41,257 nucleotides of DNA from Alphaproteobacteria bacterium (GTDB lineage Bacteria; Pseudomonadota; Alphaproteobacteria; Micropepsales; Micropepsaceae). Shown piece after piece: positions 23,741 through 35,576 of the stretch (within the stretch, counting starts at the first letter, position 1; every line of letters begins with the position of its first letter). The notes beneath the pieces are model-generated. The model had not been told where the DNA came from, searched no databases, and saw only the letters and a list, made by a program, of their open reading frames with translations. The stretch spans positions 1 through 41,257 of the forward strand of contig CANJJD010000023.1 of assembly GCA_947474645.1 (NCBI GenBank), given 5' to 3'. The translations under genes were made by a program, and so were the position numbers.

Positions 23741-26136
23741 AATTCACCCTGAGCTGGCTCAAGGAACATCTGGACACCGAGGCGAGCGCCGCCGAGATCG
23801 GCGATCGCCTGACGTCCATCGGCCTGGAAGTGGAAAGCATCACCGATCCGGGCGCGGGCCTGAAGGATTTCATCGTCGGCGAAGTCATCACCGCCGAAAA
23901 GCATCCCAATGCCGACAAGCTGCGGCTCTGCACGGTCAGCGATGGCAAGGACACCTTGCAAATCGTCTGCGGTGCGCCCAATGCGCGAGCCGGGATCAAG
24001 GTGGTACTGGCGCGGCCGGGCACCGTTATCCCCGCCACCGGCGACGCCCTGAAGATCGGCAAGATTCGCGACGTGGAATCGCGCGGCATGATGTGTTCGG
24101 CGCGCGAATTGCTGCTGGGCGAAGATCACAACGGCATCATCGAGCTGAAAGCGAACGCCAAACCCGGCGCCACGGTGGTGTCGGCGCTGGTGGAAGCGGG
24201 CCTGCTCTCCAGCGATCCTTTGTTCGATGTCTCCATCACCCCCAATCGCGGCGACGCGGCATCCGTGTTCGGCATCGCCCGCGACCTGGCGGCCAGCGGG
24301 CTGGGCAAGCTCAAGACCGAGAAGGTTCAGCCGGTGGCGGGAAAATTCCCCTCGCCCAAGACGATCACGCTGGATTTCACGCCGGAAAATAAAGACGCCT
24401 GCCCCATCTTCGCCGGAAGGCTGATCCGCGGCGTCAAGAACGGCCCTGCGCCGCAATGGGTGCAGGATCGCCTGAAAAGCGTGGGCATGAAGTCCATCTC
24501 GGCGCTGGTGGATGCCACCAACCTGATCGCCCAGGATCGCGGCCGTCCGCTGCATGTGTTCGACGCCGACAAGTTGAGCGGCAATCTGCACGCCCGCATG
24601 GCCCAGGATCACGAACAGGTCTTGGCGCTGGACGAAAAGACCTATGTGCTGGACAGCGAAACCATCGTCATCGCCGATGACAGTTTCGCCCGCGGCATCG
24701 CCGGCATCATGGGCGGCATGGATACCGGCAGCTTTGAAGATACCAAAAACGTCTTTTTGGAATCTGCCTGGTTCGATCCGGCGCGCATCGCCCGGGCGGG
24801 CCGCAAGCAGGCGATCATCTCCGATGCCCGCTATCGCTTCGAGCGCGGCGTGGACCCGCAATTCGTGCTGCCGGGACTGGAGCTTTGCACCCAGTTGATC
24901 CTGGAATGGTGCGGCGGCGAGGCCTCCGATGTGGTGATCGCCGGCGCCTTGCCGCCGCCGCACAAGCCGATCGCCTTTGATCCCGCGCTGGTGGAAAGCT
25001 TTGGCGGCATCCAGGTACCGCGTGACGAGATCAAGCGCATTCTGGAAGCGCTGGGTTTTGTGGTGGACAGCAACTGGCTGGTGGTGCCGCCCAGTTGGCG
25101 CCATGACGTGGACGGTCCCGCCGACCTGGTGGAAGAAGTGGTGCGGATTTACGGCCTGACCGATGTGCCGTCGGTGCCGCTGGCGCGCGGCAATGCGGTG
25201 GCTGCGCCGGTGCTGTCCAAATCCCAGCGCCGCACCCGCGCCGCCCGCCGCGGCCTTGCCGCGCGCGGCTTCAACGAGTGCGTCACCTTCTCTTTCATCG
25301 CCCGCGACCAGGCCAAGCTGTTCGGCGGCGGCGATGACGCGCGCCAGCTTTCCAATCCCATCGCCTCCGACCTGGATGCGCTGCGCCCCTCCATCCTGCC
25401 GTCCCTGCTGGCCGCCGCGGCGCGCAACGCGGCGCGGGGCTTCGCCAACCTGCAACTGTTCGAGATCGGCGCCGCCTTCGAAAGCGGCATGCCCGAAGCG
25501 CAAAAGACCGTCGCCGCCGCCATCCGCACCGGCCATGCCGAGCGTCATTGGCAGAAGGGCGGCGAAGGCGCGGAATTGTTCGCGGTGAAGGCCGACCTGC
25601 TCGCCGCGCTGGAAGCCATCACCGGCGCGCCCATGTCCGCGCCCATCACCCAGGGCGCGCCCGCCTGGTATCACCCGGGCCGCAGCGGCACCATCGCGAT
25701 GGGCCCCAAGGTGATCGCCCAGTTCGGCGAACTGCATCCCAAGGTTCTCGCGACCTTCGATCTGAAAGTCCCCGCCGCCGGGTTTGAAATCTTCCTGGAC
25801 GCCATTCCCGACGCCAAATCCAAGGGCAAGGCCAAGCCGCTGTTCGCGCCCTCGCCCTTCCAGGCCATCGAGCGCGACTTCGCCTTCGTGGTGGATGCCA
25901 AGCTGGCCGCCGGCGAGATCGTCAAGGCCGTGAAGCAGGCCGACCGCGCCCTGATCGACACCGTCAGCGTGTTCGACGTTTACGAAGGCAAGGGCGTGCC
26001 CGACGGCAAAAAGTCCGTGGCGGTTGCCGTGCGCATCCAGCCCAAGGACGCCACCCTGACCGAGACCGAGATCGAGGCCTTGGCCCAGAAGATCGTCGCG
26101 GGTGCGGTCAAGTTGGGCGCGACACTGCGGTCCTAA
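23737..26136 (+). CDS. pheT: Phenylalanyl-tRNA synthetase beta subunit
   Basis: The 799-residue chain contains the N-terminal [18 protein letters not shown], the tRNA-binding OB domain (about 40-150: [20 protein letters not shown] and so on), and the B3/B4 editing domain with [20 protein letters not shown] and GIAGIMGG. The B5 domain (about 400-470), the catalytic-like core and the C-terminal FDX-ACB anticodon-binding domain ([13 protein letters not shown]...) follow. The length is typical. It is translationally coupled to pheS and followed by a repeat element. Confidence 0.98.
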   Translation: MKFTLSWLKEHLDTEASAAEIGDRLTSIGLEVESITDPGAGLKDFIVGEVITAEKHPNADKLRLCTVSDGKDTLQIVCGAPNARAGIKVVLARPGTVIPATGDALKIGKIRDVESRGMMCSARELLLGEDHNGIIELKANAKPGATVVSALVEAGLLSSDPLFDVSITPNRGDAASVFGIARDLAASGLGKLKTEKVQPVAGKFPSPKTITLDFTPENKDACPIFAGRLIRGVKNGPAPQWVQDRLKSVGMKSISALVDATNLIAQDRGRPLHVFDADKLSGNLHARMAQDHEQVLALDEKTYVLDSETIVIADDSFARGIAGIMGGMDTGSFEDTKNVFLESAWFDPARIARAGRKQAIISDARYRFERGVDPQFVLPGLELCTQLILEWCGGEASDVVIAGALPPPHKPIAFDPALVESFGGIQVPRDEIKRILEALGFVVDSNWLVVPPSWRHDVDGPADLVEEVVRIYGLTDVPSVPLARGNAVAAPVLSKSQRRTRAARRGLAARGFNECVTFSFIARDQAKLFGGGDDARQLSNPIASDLDALRPSILPSLLAAAARNAARGFANLQLFEIGAAFESGMPEAQKTVAAAIRTGHAERHWQKGGEGAELFAVKADLLAALEAITGAPMSAPITQGAPAWYHPGRSGTIAMGPKVIAQFGELHPKVLATFDLKVPAAGFEIFLDAIPDAKSKGKAKPLFAPSPFQAIERDFAFVVDAKLAAGEIVKAVKQADRALIDTVSVFDVYEGKGVPDGKKSVAVAVRIQPKDATLTETEIEALAQKIVAGAVKLGATLRS

Positions 26137-26142
26137 CCCAAC

Positions 26143-26277
26143 TTGTCATTCCCGGCCGAACATCCGCGCGAGCGGATGCGAGGGGAAGGGAATCCAGGTG
26201 TGGAAAAACCGGGCCGGTCTTGAAAGGCTGGATCCCCTTCCCTCGCGATGCTGCGCATCGCTCGCCGGGGATGACAA
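26143..26277. repeat. 135-bp inverted-repeat element between convergent genes
   Basis: Termini ttgtcattcccggccga (26143-26159) and tcgccggggatgacaa (26262-26277) are near-perfect inverted copies. Inner segments gcgaggggaagggaatcc and ggatccccttccctcgc also pair. The element could fold into one long stem. It fills the whole space between pheT and the methyltransferase gene and directly abuts the latter's stop codon. Confidence 0.85.
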
Positions 26278-27087
26278 TCAAGCGAAAGTCAGCAGCTTCG
26301 GGCTGACGCCGATTTCCTTGACCAGCTTGTCGAACTCGGCGCGCGCGCGCGGGTTGGAGCGCTGGTGGCGCTCGGCGAAGATCATCTCGTTCTTCTGGGT
26401 GTGCTCAAAGCCGGTGAACTCGGTCACCCGCACCTTGTAGCCGTGCGCCTCCAAATAAAGCCCGCGCAGCACATTGGTAAGATGCGCGCCGAACTCGCGG
26501 CGATGCAGGCCGTGGCGCCATAGCTGATCCACCGCACCCTTGGCATCGTCCAACTGCCGCGCCACTTCGGCCTGGCAGCAGGGGACCAGCGCGACGAATT
26601 TCGCTTCATGCTTCAGCGCGAACAAAATCGCTTCGTCGGTCGCCGTATCGCAGGCATGCAGCGCGGTGACGATATCCACCGCGCCCAGCGCACTTTCCGC
26701 AATCTTGCCTTCGACGAAATCCATGCGGTCGAAGCTGCTTTCGCTGGCGATCTTCTTGGCCGTCTCAATCAGATCGCTACGCGCTTCCACGGCCACCACC
26801 CGGCCCCGGCCCGCCTTGGCGAAATACAGGTCGTAGAGAATGAAGCCCAGATAGGATTTGCCCGCGCCCAGATCGGCCAGCACCGGCTGGTCTTTTTCCG
26901 CCAGCGCGGCATCTATCGCCGGCTTGATCAGTTGCGCCAGGTGCTGCACCTGTTTCAGCTTGCGCCGCGAATCCGCGTTCAGCCCGCCATTGTGGGTGAG
27001 GATGTGCAACGATTTCAGCAGCGCGATGGACTGGCCGGGCCACAGATCGCCAATGGCATTCTTTTCCGGTTTCACTTGCTGCGCCAT
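26278..27087 (-). CDS. SAM-dependent methyltransferase (Methyltransf_32 type)
   Basis: The 269-residue protein has the SAM motif [19 protein letters not shown] at about 71-89, [15 protein letters not shown], then [14 protein letters not shown] and the hallmark VPCCQAEVA. These fit the Methyltransf_32 family (METTL25/GSTCD-like), whose substrates in bacteria are not established; the CC motif suggests rRNA or protein methylation, without proof. Its start overlaps the end of the glycosyltransferase-like gene by 16 bp, so the two are an operon. Confidence 0.82.
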   Translation of the reverse strand: MAQQVKPEKNAIGDLWPGQSIALLKSLHILTHNGGLNADSRRKLKQVQHLAQLIKPAIDAALAEKDQPVLADLGAGKSYLGFILYDLYFAKAGRGRVVAVEARSDLIETAKKIASESSFDRMDFVEGKIAESALGAVDIVTALHACDTATDEAILFALKHEAKFVALVPCCQAEVARQLDDAKGAVDQLWRHGLHRREFGAHLTNVLRGLYLEAHGYKVRVTEFTGFEHTQKNEMIFAERHQRSNPRARAEFDKLVKEIGVSPKLLTFA

Positions 27088-27914
27088 CCGTCAAACATGT
27101 GCCGCACGCCATACCAGTAATTGTAGGCGCGCACCGCCCAATAATTCATCTGGTCCCACTCTTTGGGCGGCGTGAGGTCGTCCCAGTCCGGCGACAGCGC
27201 CTTTTCGATCCGGTGCCCCATATAGATGCGCCGCCGCCCCTGCCAGTAATGCAGGAAGGTATCGCGCACTTCCGACACCGGAATCTGGTTCAGCCGCACC
27301 ACTTCGCTGAGGGCGAACTGCTCCAGGGTGGGAAATTTCCGCGCCCGCCCGATCAAGGCATCAATGAAAGCCAGCGTGTCTTCCAGCAGCGGCGCATGCG
27401 CCTGCACCATCCCGATCAGGCCGGAATTGAACATCCAGCTATTTTCCAGGTCGTAGCGATAGGCGCCCAGATGCGGCAGCCGGGTGCGAAAGCCCTTGAG
27501 CGCCGGAAAGGGGTTGCGCAGCTCAAACCGGTTCATCACCACCGCGGTCTTGGTCACCGACCAGACTTCTTCCGGGACCAGCTTGGCCGATACCTCGGCA
27601 TGGAAGCCGGGCTGGATGATGGAATCGCTGTCCACAAAGCAGACCGGGCTAGAGAACCGCCCCAGCGCGTCCAGCACCACCGCCGGCTTGATGCGGTGGT
27701 GGTAAATCCCGCTCCCGGCCCAGTCATGGACCTGGGCGGAAATGTCCACCACTTCGACGGGCCAGCTCCGGTAAAGCGCGGGCGTGTCGCTATAGACCGC
27801 GATCCTGGCATCCGGGACGCCCGCCAGCTCCTGACGCAGGGAAATCAGGCTGTATTTCAGTTCCCGCCGGTATTTCGGCAGGCCCCCGTAATCGAGATAG
27901 AGGTAATGCAGCAT
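27072..27914 (-). CDS. Glycosyltransferase-like protein (GT-A fold)
   Basis: The 280-residue protein begins [19 protein letters not shown]. It has a Rossmann-like strand [21 protein letters not shown], then [10 protein letters not shown] with a DxD motif at Asp95/Asp97 that would hold the metal-nucleotide sugar. A tail rich in Trp and Tyr follows ([20 protein letters not shown]). There is no signal peptide. It may add a sugar to a surface polymer, but neither donor nor acceptor is known. It diverges from lepA with 63 bp between and is coupled to the methyltransferase. Confidence 0.65.
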   Translation of the reverse strand: MLHYLYLDYGGLPKYRRELKYSLISLRQELAGVPDARIAVYSDTPALYRSWPVEVVDISAQVHDWAGSGIYHHRIKPAVVLDALGRFSSPVCFVDSDSIIQPGFHAEVSAKLVPEEVWSVTKTAVVMNRFELRNPFPALKGFRTRLPHLGAYRYDLENSWMFNSGLIGMVQAHAPLLEDTLAFIDALIGRARKFPTLEQFALSEVVRLNQIPVSEVRDTFLHYWQGRRRIYMGHRIEKALSPDWDDLTPPKEWDQMNYWAVRAYNYWYGVRHMFDGWRSK

Positions 27915-27977
27915 GGGCCGGTTATAGCCTCAAAAGGCGTTGGAATGGGGGGCGGGCATCTGCTAGACCCCCCGCAA

Positions 27978-29780
<1,803 letters not shown>

Positions 29781-29857
29781 CGCCTGCGTTCCGCGCCGGG
29801 CGGCCCTACCCCGCCCCGTTTCGACAAATCCGTTTCCAGCCTTTATAGGACCGCCCC

Positions 29858-30493
29858 ATGTCCAGTGTGGCCCTGATTGACTATGGCTCCGGCAACCTCG
29901 CCAGCGCGGCGAAGGCGTTGGCGCGCGCGGCCGATGGCAAGTTTGAGATCATCACCACCGCTGACCCGGAAGTGGTTCTGGATGCCGAGCGGGTGGTGCT
30001 GCCCGGGGTCGGCGCCTTTGCCGACTGCATGAAGGGCCTGTCCGCCGTGCCGGGCATGGTCCCGGCCCTGCGCGAAAAAGTGCTCAAGCAAGGCGCGCCG
30101 TTCCTGGGCATCTGTGTCGGCATGCAACTGCTGGCCACCGTGGGGGTGGAGTTCGGCCGCCATGCCGGCCTGGGCTGGATCGCGGGCGAAGTGGTCAAGA
30201 TCACCCCCGATGATTCCAATCTCAAGATCCCGCACATGGGCTGGAACGAGCTCAAGATCGAACAGGAACACGCGCTGCTGGAAGGCATCCCGTCCGGGTC
30301 ACACGCTTATTTCGTCCATAGTTTTCAGCTTAAAACGGTCTTGCCCGATGACCTGCTCGCCACCACCGATTATGGCGGGGCGCTGACCGCCATGGTGGGC
30401 AACGAGAATATTGTCGGCACCCAGTTCCATCCGGAAAAGAGCCAGGCCACCGGCATCAGGCTGCTGGAGAATTTCTTGAAGTGGCGGCCATGA
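29858..30493 (+). CDS. hisH: Imidazole glycerol phosphate synthase glutaminase subunit HisH
   Basis: The 211-residue class I glutamine amidotransferase has [16 protein letters not shown] and the nucleophile Cys in [10 protein letters not shown]. The His-Glu pair is in TQFHPEKSQ. It supplies ammonia to HisF in histidine synthesis. It overlaps hisA by 4 bp. HisF, its partner, is not in this window. Confidence 0.97.
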   Translation: MSSVALIDYGSGNLASAAKALARAADGKFEIITTADPEVVLDAERVVLPGVGAFADCMKGLSAVPGMVPALREKVLKQGAPFLGICVGMQLLATVGVEFGRHAGLGWIAGEVVKITPDDSNLKIPHMGWNELKIEQEHALLEGIPSGSHAYFVHSFQLKTVLPDDLLATTDYGGALTAMVGNENIVGTQFHPEKSQATGIRLLENFLKWRP

Positions 30494-31212
30494 TCATCTT
30501 CCCCGCCATCGACCTGAAGGACGGCGTCTGCGTCCGCCTCAAGAAAGGCGTGATGGAAGACGCCACCGTGTTCAACACCGATCCCGGCGCCCAGGCCAAG
30601 GCGTTTGCCGACCAGGGCTTTCAATGGCTGCATTGCGTGGACCTGAACGGCGCCTTTGCCGGCCACAGCGCCAATGTCGAAGCCATCAAGTCCATCCGCG
30701 CCGCCACCCCCTGCCCCGTCCAGTTGGGCGGCGGCATCCGGGACATGGCCGCGGTCGAAGGCTGGCTGGCCGCCGGCATCACCCGGGTTATCCTGGGCAC
30801 CGCCGCCCTGACCGACCCCGAATTCGTCAAAGGCGCCGCCCGCGCCTTCCCCGGCCAGATCGTGGTGGGGGCCGACGCCAAGGGGGGCAAGATCGCCACG
30901 GAAGGATGGGCAAGCGTCAGCGAGCTGACCCCCGTCGAGCTCGGCAAGCGTTTCGAGGATGCCGGGGTCGCCGCCGTCCTGTTCACTGACATTGACGGGG
31001 ACGGGCTGCTCAAGGGGGTCAACGTCACCGCCACCGCCGCCCTGGCCCGGGCCCTGTCCATCCCGGTCATCGCCTCGGGCGGGGTGGGGTCCATCGCCGA
31101 CATTGATGCCCTGCTCGCTGCCAGAGAGCCGAACATCGAGGGCGTGGTGGTGGGCCGGGCGCTGTATGACGGCCGCATCGATGTGGCCGAAGCCCTGCGG
31201 CGTACTAAATAG
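30490..31212 (+). CDS. hisA: ProFAR isomerase HisA
   Basis: The 240-residue TIM barrel begins [20 protein letters not shown] with the first catalytic Asp in [25 protein letters not shown] and the second catalytic Asp in [13 protein letters not shown] are both present, and the C-terminal phosphate site is GGVGS...[11 protein letters not shown] chose the ATG at 30490, which overlaps the hisH stop (ATGA), rather than the GTG 9 bp earlier. The next gene, parB, is convergent only 29 bp later. Confidence 0.97.
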   Translation: MIIFPAIDLKDGVCVRLKKGVMEDATVFNTDPGAQAKAFADQGFQWLHCVDLNGAFAGHSANVEAIKSIRAATPCPVQLGGGIRDMAAVEGWLAAGITRVILGTAALTDPEFVKGAARAFPGQIVVGADAKGGKIATEGWASVSELTPVELGKRFEDAGVAAVLFTDIDGDGLLKGVNVTATAALARALSIPVIASGGVGSIADIDALLAAREPNIEGVVVGRALYDGRIDVAEALRRTK

Positions 31213-31241
31213 CGATTCAGATCAACGGGTTGAGGCGGTTG

Positions 31242-32102
31242 TCAGGACTTGCTCAACCGGCGTGTTAGCTCGTCCAACTGCTCCAGGGATTTGTAGGAAA
31301 TCTTCATTTCCCCGCCTTTATCCCCTTTGTGGATGATCTGAACTTTCAGTCCCAAGCGGTTGGAAATGCTGGTTTCCAGATCCTTGATATTGGGGTCCTT
31401 GGCGGGTTTTCCACCGGGCTTTTTCTTCTTTACCGAACGTTGTTCGGCCTGGCGAACGGTCATTTCGCCGGCGATCAATTCGCGCGCCCGGGCCTCCGGA
31501 TCGGCGGCACTTAACAGTGTTCGGGCATGGCCCGCGGTTAGCTTGCCTTCCCGCACCCAGGCCTTCACCTGTTCGGGAAGCTGCAGCAGCCGGATGGTGT
31601 TGGCGACATGGGAGCGGCTCTTGCCCACCTGCTGGGCGACCTCTTCCTGGGTCCGCTTGAACTGGGTGATCAGCTCCTGATAGGCCGCCCCCTCCTCCAG
31701 CGCATTCAGGTCGGCGCGCTGGACGTTTTCGATGATGGCGATTTCCAGCGCCTGGTCGTCGGCCAGCTCGCGGACCACCACCGGCACGTCATGCAGCTTG
31801 GCGATCTGGGCGGCGCGCCAGCGGCGCTCGCCGGCCACGATCTCATAGCGGTCGGCGCCGATGGGCCGGACCAGGATGGGCGACAAGACGCCCTTCTCCT
31901 TGATCGAGGCCGCCAGGTCCGCCAGCGGCTGTTCCTCGAAATTCTTGCGCGGCTGGTAGCGGCCCGGCTGCAGGAAGGCGACCGGCAAGGTGCGGGTATC
32001 TTTCTTGGCGACGGGCTCGCCCTTCACCGCGGCGACTTCGTCACCGATCAGCGCCGACAGCCCGCGGCCCAGGCCGCGGGGACGATCCTGGGGCGGGGTC
32101 AT
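31242..32102 (-). CDS. parB: Chromosome partitioning protein ParB (Spo0J/CTPase family)
   Basis: The 286-residue protein has the CTP-binding ParB/Srx domain (about 40-130) with the arginine-rich motif AGERRWRAAQIA and IENVQRADLNALEEG. The helix-turn-helix KSRSHVANTIRLLQLP follows, then a C-terminal dimerisation domain after the basic linker SVKKKKPGGKPAKD. ParB loads on parS as a clamp and spreads, and is moved by ParA. Two perfect parS sites lie 1.4-1.9 kb away. It overlaps parA by 4 bp. Confidence 0.97.
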   Translation of the reverse strand: MTPPQDRPRGLGRGLSALIGDEVAAVKGEPVAKKDTRTLPVAFLQPGRYQPRKNFEEQPLADLAASIKEKGVLSPILVRPIGADRYEIVAGERRWRAAQIAKLHDVPVVVRELADDQALEIAIIENVQRADLNALEEGAAYQELITQFKRTQEEVAQQVGKSRSHVANTIRLLQLPEQVKAWVREGKLTAGHARTLLSAADPEARARELIAGEMTVRQAEQRSVKKKKPGGKPAKDPNIKDLETSISNRLGLKVQIIHKGDKGGEMKISYKSLEQLDELTRRLSKS

Positions 32103-32905
32103 GCCGCCGCCCTGATCCGTTCGCGCTGGATCAATTCGCCCGCCAGCTTGATATAGGCCTGGCTGCCCGGACAGCGCAGGTCATAGACCAGCGCCGGCAC
32201 ACCATGACTGGGAGCCTCGGAAATACGCACGTTTCTGGGGATCACCGTGGTGTAGACTTTTTCGCCCAGGGTGGCCCGCACGTCATCGGCCACCTGATCG
32301 GACAGCTTGTTGCGCTTGTCGAACATGGTCAGGACGATGCCCTGGATCTCCAATGTCGGGTTCAGCTTTTCGCGCACCAGCTCGATGGTCTTCATCAACT
32401 GGCTCAAACCTTCCAGCGCAAAGAACTCGCATTGCAGCGGTACCATCACCGCATCGGCCGCCGCCATGGCGTTGAGCGTGAGCAGGGTGAGGGAAGGCGG
32501 GCAATCAATCAGGATGTAGGAGAAGGCATTTTCTCCGTGTACGGAATATTCCTCCAGCGCGTCCTTCAGGATGAAGTTGCGCCGGTTCATGTCGGCCAAT
32601 TCCAGCTCGGCGCCGGACAGATCCACCGTCGCCGGCACCAGGGACAGGCCCGGGATGCGGGTGGGCACGATGGCCTCGGACAGCCGGGCCTGGCCGGTCA
32701 GCACCTCATAGGTGGTCAGCTTGCGGTCCTGGCGGTGCAGGCCGAGGCCCGTGGAGGCGTTGCCCTGCGGATCTATGTCGATCACCAGGGTGGGTTCGCC
32801 CACCGCGGCCAGGGCGGTGCCTAAGTTGATCGCAGTCGTGGTCTTACCGACCCCGCCTTTTTGATTGGCGACGACCAGGATGCGGGGTTTTTTGGGAAGT
32901 GACAT
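32099..32905 (-). CDS. parA: Chromosome partitioning ATPase ParA (Soj)
   Basis: The 268-residue deviant-Walker ATPase has [16 protein letters not shown] (Walker A), LVIDIDPQGNASTG (Walker A') and YILIDCPPSLTLLTLNAMAAAD (Walker B). Its start lies inside the 3' end of rsmG, 62 bp upstream of the rsmG stop, so translation is probably coupled. A TATAGT hexamer at about 32935 could be a -10 of its own promoter. Confidence 0.97.
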   Translation of the reverse strand: MSLPKKPRILVVANQKGGVGKTTTAINLGTALAAVGEPTLVIDIDPQGNASTGLGLHRQDRKLTTYEVLTGQARLSEAIVPTRIPGLSLVPATVDLSGAELELADMNRRNFILKDALEEYSVHGENAFSYILIDCPPSLTLLTLNAMAAADAVMVPLQCEFFALEGLSQLMKTIELVREKLNPTLEIQGIVLTMFDKRNKLSDQVADDVRATLGEKVYTTVIPRNVRISEAPSHGVPALVYDLRCPGSQAYIKLAGELIQRERIRAAA

Positions 32906-33521
32906 GACGGGGGCCCAGCTCTCTCACGGTCACTATAGCACCCGAAGGATCGGTCTGGCTTGGGACCTGAGAGACCTTCATGCTCCAATATTTAGTGGCT
33001 TCCGTCAATTCCGACCCCACATTTTGCCCTTTCAGGAATAAGCAAACGCTGTTCGGACTTACGAAGCTGTGGGCATATTCCAGAAGCTGGGGCAGGGGGG
33101 CGCAAGCCCGGGCCGTTACCACGTCGAAGGGCTGGTGGGGCAGATCCTCCATTCGCGCGTTTTCTATGGTCACATGCAGGGCCATGCGCTCCGCGGCGGC
33201 GGCTAGGAACGCGCATTTCTTGGTGGTGGCCTCACACAGGGTCACTTCCAGATCGGGCCGCATCGCCGCCAGCACCAACCCCGGAAAGCCAGCCCCCGAG
33301 CCCAGATCGGCCAAGCTTTTTGCGGTTTTGGGGATATGGGATGCAAGCTGGGCGCTATCCCAGAAATGGCGGCTCCACAGGTCGGGCAGGGTGCTGCGGG
33401 CCACCAGGTTATGGCGCTCATTCCAGTCGGCCAGCATGTCGGCATAGGCCTTCAGCCGGGCCAGTGTTTCACGTGAAACACCCGTCCGGGCGGCGAAATC
33501 TTCAGGCCCGAACGGAGTCAT
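32844..33521 (-). CDS. rsmG: 16S rRNA (guanine527-N7)-methyltransferase RsmG (GidB)
   Basis: The 225-residue methyltransferase has the SAM-binding [27 protein letters not shown] and [14 protein letters not shown], as in RsmG, which makes m7G527 in 16S rRNA. The N-terminal VSRETL is encoded by a perfect parS site. The start ATG lies at the edge of a dispersed repeat that supplies GGAG about 9 bases upstream. The last 20-odd residues run in another frame over parA's start and are not conserved-looking. Confidence 0.95.
   Translation of the reverse strand: MTPFGPEDFAARTGVSRETLARLKAYADMLADWNERHNLVARSTLPDLWSRHFWDSAQLASHIPKTAKSLADLGSGAGFPGLVLAAMRPDLEVTLCEATTKKCAFLAAAAERMALHVTIENARMEDLPHQPFDVVTARACAPLPQLLEYAHSFVSPNSVCLFLKGQNVGSELTEATKYWSMKVSQVPSQTDPSGAIVTVRELGPRHVTSQKTPHPGRRQSKRRGR
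33465..33480. promoter_or_regulatory. parS: parS site 1 (inside rsmG)
   Basis: The exact 16-bp consensus palindrome tgtttcacgtgaaaca. It encodes VSRET near the RsmG N-terminus. ParB binds this sequence. Confidence 0.97.
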
Positions 33522-35448
33522 TTTGGTCGCTCCGGCTCTCGCCGACGCTCCTTTTGCTGCTTTTCAGGCCCTTCACATGGGCCAGAACCAAGGTAAGGGC
33601 CGCGGCCGTGACGCCTTCAATACGAGATGCTTGGCCCAGGGTACCCGGACGAATGGCTTCCAGCTTGTGGCGGACCTCGTTGGAAAGCCCGACCACGGCC
33701 CCGTAATCCAGCCCGGAGGGCAGGGCGCGGGTTTCATCACGGCGGAAGGCGAGGATGTCGGCGTCCTGCCGGTCCAGGTATCCGGCATATTGGGCGTCAA
33801 TCTCCAACTGCTCGACGATTTCGGGCTCCAACGAGCCCAATTCCGGCCAGATGCGGGTCAGCGAGGGGAAATCCGTCAGGCTCAGCAGGTCGAGGGCGGT
33901 CCGGCGCACCCCGTCCAGCCGCACGGCCAAACCATGCTTGGAGGCCTCATTGGGGGTGAGGTTCAGGGAAGTCATTGTTTCACGTGAAACATCCAGGCGA
34001 TCCAGCTTTGCAGCAAAGGCCGTGGCGCGGTCAGAGCCCACAATCCCGCCCCCTTGGCCCAACGGGGTCAGGCGCTGGTCGGCGTTATCCGAGCGCAGGG
34101 TGAGGCGGTATTCGGCCCGGCTGGTGAACATGCGGTAGGGCTCGGACACGCCCTTGGTCACCAGATCGTCCAGCATGACCGCGATATAGGCCTGGGCCCG
34201 GTCCAGAATGACCGGCGCGGCGCCACCGGCGGCGCGGGCGGCATTCCACCCCGCCATCAGTCCTTGGGCGGCTGCTTCCTCGTAACCAGTGGTGCCGTTG
34301 ATCTGCCCCGCCAGGTAAAGGCCGGGCACGGCTTTGACCTCCAGGGCAGGCGACAGCTCGCGCGGATCGACATAATCATATTCGATGGCATAGCCCGGCC
34401 GCTGGACCACGGCCTTTTCCAGCCCCGGAATGGTGGCCAAAAGCGCCAGCTGGACGTCCTGGGGCAGGGAGGTGGAAATGCCGTTGGGATAGATCAGATC
34501 GTCGTTAAGTCCTTCTGGCTCAAGGAAAATCTGGTGCGACTCGCGGTCGGCAAAGCGGCTGACCTTGTCCTCGATGGAGGGACAATAGCGCGGGCCGGTC
34601 GAAGCAATCTGGCCCGAATACATCGGGGAGCGATGCAGGTTGGCGCGGATGACGTCGTGGGTCGCCAGGGTGGTGCGGGTGATGCCGCAGGCGATCTGGG
34701 GCGTGGTGATCTTTTTGGTGAGGAAGGAGAAGGGTGAGGGCGGGTCGTCGCCCTGCTGCATTTCCAAACTCGCCCAATCAATCGTGCGGCCATCCAGGCG
34801 CGGCGGCGTGCCGGTCTTCAGCCGCCCCATCTTCAAACCAAAACCGTAAAGCGTTTTCGACAGGCCGATGCTGGGCGCTTCCACGCCGTAGCTTATTTTA
34901 TGGCCTACCGCTTCGCTACTTGAGGCCGATGCCTTCATCCGGCCGGCGGGAATTTGCGTCTCGCCGATATGGATCAGCCCGTTCAAAAACGTGCCGGTGG
35001 TGAGCACGACCTTGGCGCAGGAAATTTCTTCGCCGTCCGCGGTCAAAACACCGGTGACGATGCCGTCCTTTAAAATCAGGTCTTCGGCGCTCGCGGCGCG
35101 AATGTCCAAGTTGGGAATATTGCGCAGCATGGACTGCATGCTCGCGCGGTAAAGCTTGCGATCGGCTTGCGCGCGGGGCCCGCGCACCGCCGGACCCTTG
35201 CGCCGGTTGAGCAGGCGAAACTGGATTCCCGCCGCATCCGCGACTTTGCCCATCAGCCCATCCAGCGCATCAATCTCGCGCACCAGATGACCTTTGCCCA
35301 CGCCGCCGATGGCGGGATTGCAGGACATCTCGCCCAGCGTTTCCAGGGTGTGGGTGAGCAGCAAGGTGCGCGCGCCAAAGCGCGCCGACGCAGCGGCCGC
35401 TTCGCAGCCGGCATGGCCACCACCAATGACGATGACGTCGTAAGTCAT
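33502..35448 (-). CDS. mnmG: tRNA uridine-5-carboxymethylaminomethyl enzyme MnmG (GidA)
   Basis: The 648-residue FAD protein starts [20 protein letters not shown] (Rossmann GxGxxG). It has the signatures [24 protein letters not shown] and [23 protein letters not shown], and the C-terminal [18 protein letters not shown]. With MnmE it modifies U34 of tRNAs. A start 8 codons earlier (35472) is possible. The last residues ([15 protein letters not shown]) come from a dispersed repeat and are not part of the conserved protein. A second parS encodes VSRET near residue 490. It overlaps rsmG by 20 bp. Confidence 0.97.
   Translation of the reverse strand: MTYDVIVIGGGHAGCEAAAASARFGARTLLLTHTLETLGEMSCNPAIGGVGKGHLVREIDALDGLMGKVADAAGIQFRLLNRRKGPAVRGPRAQADRKLYRASMQSMLRNIPNLDIRAASAEDLILKDGIVTGVLTADGEEISCAKVVLTTGTFLNGLIHIGETQIPAGRMKASASSSEAVGHKISYGVEAPSIGLSKTLYGFGLKMGRLKTGTPPRLDGRTIDWASLEMQQGDDPPSPFSFLTKKITTPQIACGITRTTLATHDVIRANLHRSPMYSGQIASTGPRYCPSIEDKVSRFADRESHQIFLEPEGLNDDLIYPNGISTSLPQDVQLALLATIPGLEKAVVQRPGYAIEYDYVDPRELSPALEVKAVPGLYLAGQINGTTGYEEAAAQGLMAGWNAARAAGGAAPVILDRAQAYIAVMLDDLVTKGVSEPYRMFTSRAEYRLTLRSDNADQRLTPLGQGGGIVGSDRATAFAAKLDRLDVSRETMTSLNLTPNEASKHGLAVRLDGVRRTALDLLSLTDFPSLTRIWPELGSLEPEIVEQLEIDAQYAGYLDRQDADILAFRRDETRALPSGLDYGAVVGLSNEVRHKLEAIRPGTLGQASRIEGVTAAALTLVLAHVKGLKSSKRSVGESRSDQNDSVRA
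33520..33551. repeat. 32-bp dispersed repeat at the mnmG/rsmG junction
   Basis: The reverse complement, ggagcgtcggcgagagcc..., matches 30 of 32 bases of 19183-19214 beside msrB. Here it encodes part of the MnmG C-terminal tail and provides GGAG before the rsmG ATG. Confidence 0.85.
33976..33991. promoter_or_regulatory. parS: parS site 2 (inside mnmG)
   Basis: The second exact 16-bp tgtttcacgtgaaaca, 511 bp from the first. It encodes VSRET in MnmG, in the same codon phase as site 1. Confidence 0.97.
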
Positions 35449-35530
35449 GGCGGGCTGAATACGCGTATCCATTGGGCGGAGCAATAATTTGCACCAGGCC
35501 CTTCGCTTACGCTCCGGGCGCTCGTCGCTC

Positions 35531-35553
35531 GAAATGGTCCACTGGACCATTTC
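35531..35553. repeat. Palindromic element with GGTCCACTGGACC core, copy 2
   Basis: Arms gaaatggtcca and tggaccatttc flank one base in the mnmE-mnmG spacer. A second small hairpin gtccgc/gcggac (35554-35568) follows. The outer pairs differ from copy 1 at 9826-9848, but both stems pair fully. Confidence 0.75.
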
Positions 35554-35576
35554 GTCCGCTGCGCGGACCCCTCCTC

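Noticed and set aside
23686..25737. 683-residue open frame antisense to pheT
   Set aside because: It is a composition artefact opposite an intact conserved gene.
27099..27977. Long N-terminal extension of LepA
   Set aside because: It is antisense to the glycosyltransferase-like gene; LepA proteins begin at the conserved [17 protein letters not shown] region.
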